From assembly GCF_000416985.1 (NCBI RefSeq), contig NZ_ATDL01000022.1:372001-436000 (forward strand): a stretch of 64,000 bases of DNA. Direction: 5' to 3'. Each line of letters opens with the position of its first letter. Position 1 is the stretch's first letter. The notes below the pieces were generated by a model. That model was not told the origin of the DNA and made no database searches. It was given only the letters and a program-made list of their open reading frames with translations. Positions 61,737 through 64,000 of this stretch are shown piece after piece. A program made the position numbers and the translations under genes. Source of the DNA: Sphingobacterium paucimobilis HER1398 (GTDB lineage Bacteria; Bacteroidota; Bacteroidia; Sphingobacteriales; Sphingobacteriaceae).

Positions 61737-63839
61737 TTAAGAATTAACCCTTAGCGCCGACCTACGTTCGGCGGCGTCATAGTAAAAAGCAGTAGCCTGT
61801 ATCAAATAAGCCTCCGCAAATTCCTTAGAAGGCTCGTATTTATTAATCTGGAGTACGCGTTCCGAAAAAGAAGTCAGAAAACGAAATTCCCCACTCGCGA
61901 CATACACGTCATCAAACCCATTAATAACTGCAATCTGTGTACTCGCATTGACACCACGATCAAGCAACAAAGCCTTGGCCCCCCAAACAAAGGCACTATA
62001 GCTGTGATAAATAGCATCAGCATACTGACCGAGTTCCAAAGCCTGTTTTGCCCAATCAATCTTTTCCTCAGCTTCAAAAAGTAAAGTAGCCACCAGATCA
62101 ATCACCACCCCAGCACATTCCCCAACACCGATTGCCGTAGCAAAAGTATCCTGATGCCCCCAATCAATAAACTCATCTGCAGTCAATGTCGTCAGATCAG
62201 ACAACGGCTTCAACAACCGATAGAAATAATCCTTTCCAACACGATCATAATACCCATGAAAATTCTCTTCGACCGATTTATGGATCTTATAATCGGAAAG
62301 AACAAGATCAACAACCTGAAGAACACGTTTCGTAGGCACCTTGATGACACGTTCGGCAACGCGTCCTTTACCATCACCAACAGTACCTCCTCCCAACATC
62401 ACCTGCGCAGCAGGAACCACCTTACCCTCTGCTTTAACTGAGCTTCCATGAAAACCTATATGCGCCAAACCGTGCTGACCACAAGAATTCATACAGCCCG
62501 AAATCTTAATCTTCAATCCCTGCTCAAAAACAAAATCTGTATAAAATTCATGAACATACCCCTCCAATACACGGGCCATCTCCGTAGAATTAGATATCCC
62601 TAGATTACAAGTATCGGTCCCCGGACAAGTCGTAATATCAGCCGTACTATCAAAACCCGGTTTCGACAAACCTAATTCAACCAATAAATTGAATAAATGC
62701 GGAAGAGAAGCCTCACGGACAAACTTAAAAAGCAAATTCTGCCCTTGAGTAATACGGATATCATCTGCCACATGCCCCTGTATACCCGATACCAATCGCC
62801 TAGCCTTATCAGTAGATAAATCTCCTGTCTGCACATTTACATACACCCCGTAATAACCTGACTGCTTTTGAGCGAATACATTTGTTTTTTGCCATACCTG
62901 AAAAGCTCTTTCGTCGACTACAGGTACCGCATCGATTGCCGTTTCAGGCAGAACAGGCGCTTCCACCAGTCTACGATCGACCACAAAAACAGTATTCCTG
63001 TTTGCTATTCGCTCCTCCTCAATAAGACGCAACACCTCCGAAAGTCCAACCTTCTGGACCAAATATTTAAAACGAGCCTTATTCCGATTATTACGCTCCC
63101 CATAACGATCGAAAACACGCAACGTAGCCTCTATATATGGAATAACCTGATCCTCTGGAAGAAAATCATAAACTTCCTCCGCAAGAACAGGCTGAGCCCC
63201 CAGACCACCTCCCATCAACACCTTGAAACCACGCTCCTCTACCCCATCACTCCATCTTACTTTAGGAATAAAACCAAAGTCATGAATATAAGAAAATGCG
63301 GTATCCTTGTCCGAAGACGAAAAGGAGATCTTGAATTTCCGTCCCATTTCAGCGCAGACTGGATTACGAAGAAAATAAGCAAATGTCTGCTGCGCATAAG
63401 GAGATACATCAAATGGCTCATCCGGATCTACCCCTGCTGTAGCAGATGCAGTCACATTACGGACCGTATTCCCACAGGCCTCTCTCAAAGTAATATCATC
63501 AGCTGCCAATTTAGCCCAGAGCTCAGGAGTCTTTGCCAAACTCACATAGTGAATCTGTATATCCTGACGTGTTGTAAGGTGAAGATTACGACTCGCATAT
63601 TCATCAGAGATAGCAGCAATCTTCAGCAACTGTCTAAAGGTTACCTTTCCAAAAGGCAATTTAATACGAACCATCTGCACTCCAGGCTGACGCTGACCAT
63701 ACACCCCCCGAGCCAAACGAAGCGACCTAAACTTCTCTTCTGGCAAAGAACCTTCCTGATAAGCCCTAATCTTTTTATCTAGCTCAATAATCTCCTGTGC
63801 AACCACAGGATTCTCTAATTCAGTACGAAAACTATGCAT
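61737..63839 (-). CDS. sulfite reductase (siroheme) with C-terminal HEPN domain
   Basis: A 700-residue protein. Residues 1-550 are a nitrite/sulfite reductase hemoprotein with the two repeated half-domains and cluster cysteines C405, C411, C449 and C453 (TTCPGTDTC..., SGCMNSCGQH) for the siroheme-[4Fe-4S] centre. Residues about 575-695 are an additional helical HEPN-like domain with RVNS at the end. Nitrite reductases share the fold, but the operon (CobA, siroheme domain, APS reductase, CysDN) makes sulfite the likely substrate. It is the first gene of the operon. Confidence 0.9.
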   Translation of the reverse strand: MHSFRTELENPVVAQEIIELDKKIRAYQEGSLPEEKFRSLRLARGVYGQRQPGVQMVRIKLPFGKVTFRQLLKIAAISDEYASRNLHLTTRQDIQIHYVSLAKTPELWAKLAADDITLREACGNTVRNVTASATAGVDPDEPFDVSPYAQQTFAYFLRNPVCAEMGRKFKISFSSSDKDTAFSYIHDFGFIPKVRWSDGVEERGFKVLMGGGLGAQPVLAEEVYDFLPEDQVIPYIEATLRVFDRYGERNNRNKARFKYLVQKVGLSEVLRLIEEERIANRNTVFVVDRRLVEAPVLPETAIDAVPVVDERAFQVWQKTNVFAQKQSGYYGVYVNVQTGDLSTDKARRLVSGIQGHVADDIRITQGQNLLFKFVREASLPHLFNLLVELGLSKPGFDSTADITTCPGTDTCNLGISNSTEMARVLEGYVHEFYTDFVFEQGLKIKISGCMNSCGQHGLAHIGFHGSSVKAEGKVVPAAQVMLGGGTVGDGKGRVAERVIKVPTKRVLQVVDLVLSDYKIHKSVEENFHGYYDRVGKDYFYRLLKPLSDLTTLTADEFIDWGHQDTFATAIGVGECAGVVIDLVATLLFEAEEKIDWAKQALELGQYADAIYHSYSAFVWGAKALLLDRGVNASTQIAVINGFDDVYVASGEFRFLTSFSERVLQINKYEPSKEFAEAYLIQATAFYYDAAERRSALRVNS

Positions 63840-63903
63840 ATTTTTTACCTAAAAATGTGTCAATCCAAGCTTTATAATTACGGTTCACAAAACAAGAACG
63901 CAA

Positions 63904-63911
63904 CAAATGTA
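63904..63911 (-). promoter_or_regulatory. -7 box of sulfate assimilation operon
   Basis: Minus-strand TACATTTG (TAnnTTTG), 64 nt upstream of the ATG at 63839. TTG triplets lie 11-14 nt upstream, closer than usual. Confidence 0.45.
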
Positions 63912-63954
63912 TAAAACAAAATCAACAATAACTACATAATCTACCAAATTAGTA

Positions 63955-63962
63955 TATATTTG
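63955..63962 (+). promoter_or_regulatory. possible outward promoter
   Basis: Plus-strand TATATTTG near the window edge, possibly the -7 box of a divergent gene beyond 64000. No -33 TTG seen. Confidence 0.3.
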
Positions 63963-64000
63963 TAAAAAAATATATTTACAACTCTTTTCGATAACGCAAA

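Noticed and set aside
62868..63782. 304-codon open frame antisense to the sulfite reductase gene
   Set aside because: Shadow of the strongly conserved minus-strand gene. The translation is low-complexity Ile/Arg/Ser-rich without domains.
1..64000. CRISPR arrays, insertion sequences, prophage or integrative elements
   Set aside because: No regularly spaced repeats, transposase, integrase or phage genes were seen on either strand.

Overview
The window looks like ordinary chromosome of a Bacteroidetes bacterium, most likely Sphingobacteriaceae (Sphingobacterium-like). The clues are promoters with the Bacteroidetes -7 box TAnnTTTG, AT-rich start regions mostly without Shine-Dalgarno sequences, the futalosine menaquinone enzyme MqnC, the alternative Bacteroidetes GlmU, type B L31, a DUF4954 protein, a HEPN-fused sulfite reductase and many TolC/RND/PorT-type envelope genes. 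I see no phage, transposon, CRISPR array or rRNA. There is one tRNA gene, Arg (anticodon ACG).

Layout. 0-9 kb holds meso-DAP dehydrogenase, a porin-like protein, a J-domain/KTSC protein, a MutS2-like ATPase without the Smr nuclease, a TauE/DUF1634 exporter pair, a Gdx-type SMR exporter with its Crp/Fnr regulator, and two acetyltransferases. 9-15.4 kb is a heavy-metal RND efflux operon (CusB-CusA-CusC plus a barrel protein). 15.9-19.9 kb holds a MaoC-like hydratase, a LytS/LytTR two-component pair and MetA. 20-26.4 kb is tyrosine catabolism: HmgA-HPPD-amino acid dehydrogenase on one strand, with FAH and a flavin reductase diverging. 26.5-33.2 kb is a second RND operon with a thioredoxin-like lipoprotein at its end and a small lipoprotein gene upstream. 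33.4-38.4 kb is glmS-DUF4954 and a lipase-like hydrolase. 38.4-43.3 kb is a TolC-HlyD-ABC-2 permease operon with its own Crp/Fnr gene. 43.5-47.8 kb holds the bS6-bS18-bL9 operon, then envelope, HAD, MqnC and ScpB genes. 47.8-52.7 kb runs from L31 through alternative GlmU, TpiA and PrmA to an Mpl-like ligase. 53-57.4 kb holds LysS, two lipoproteins, tRNA-Arg and a hydrolase. 57.5-63.8 kb is a six-gene sulfate assimilation operon (sulfite reductase, CobA, siroheme synthase domain, APS reductase, CysD, CysN).

Three items stand out beyond standard annotation. (1) Two unrelated efflux genes (6970 and 42638, both minus) each lie directly downstream of a 186-residue Crp/Fnr gene. In both cases a palindrome sits 4 nt after the regulator's stop codon and is centred 29.5 bp upstream of a TAnnTTTG box. 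The palindromes differ (TTGAT-N4-ATCAA versus TTAAG-N4-CTTAA), and so do the regulators' recognition helices (ETLSR versus QTLSV). (2) Two copies (6579 and 18775, both plus) of a ~68-nt element, about 87% identical, end in a terminator with a C-rich loop and look like a small-RNA family. (3) In the bS6-bS18-bL9 operon the second and third genes have strong Shine-Dalgarno sequences, otherwise hardly seen here, and bS6 and bS18 are proteins that mask the anti-SD in Bacteroidetes ribosomes.

Promoter, terminator and small-RNA calls were made by eye from sequence patterns and have not been tested computationally.
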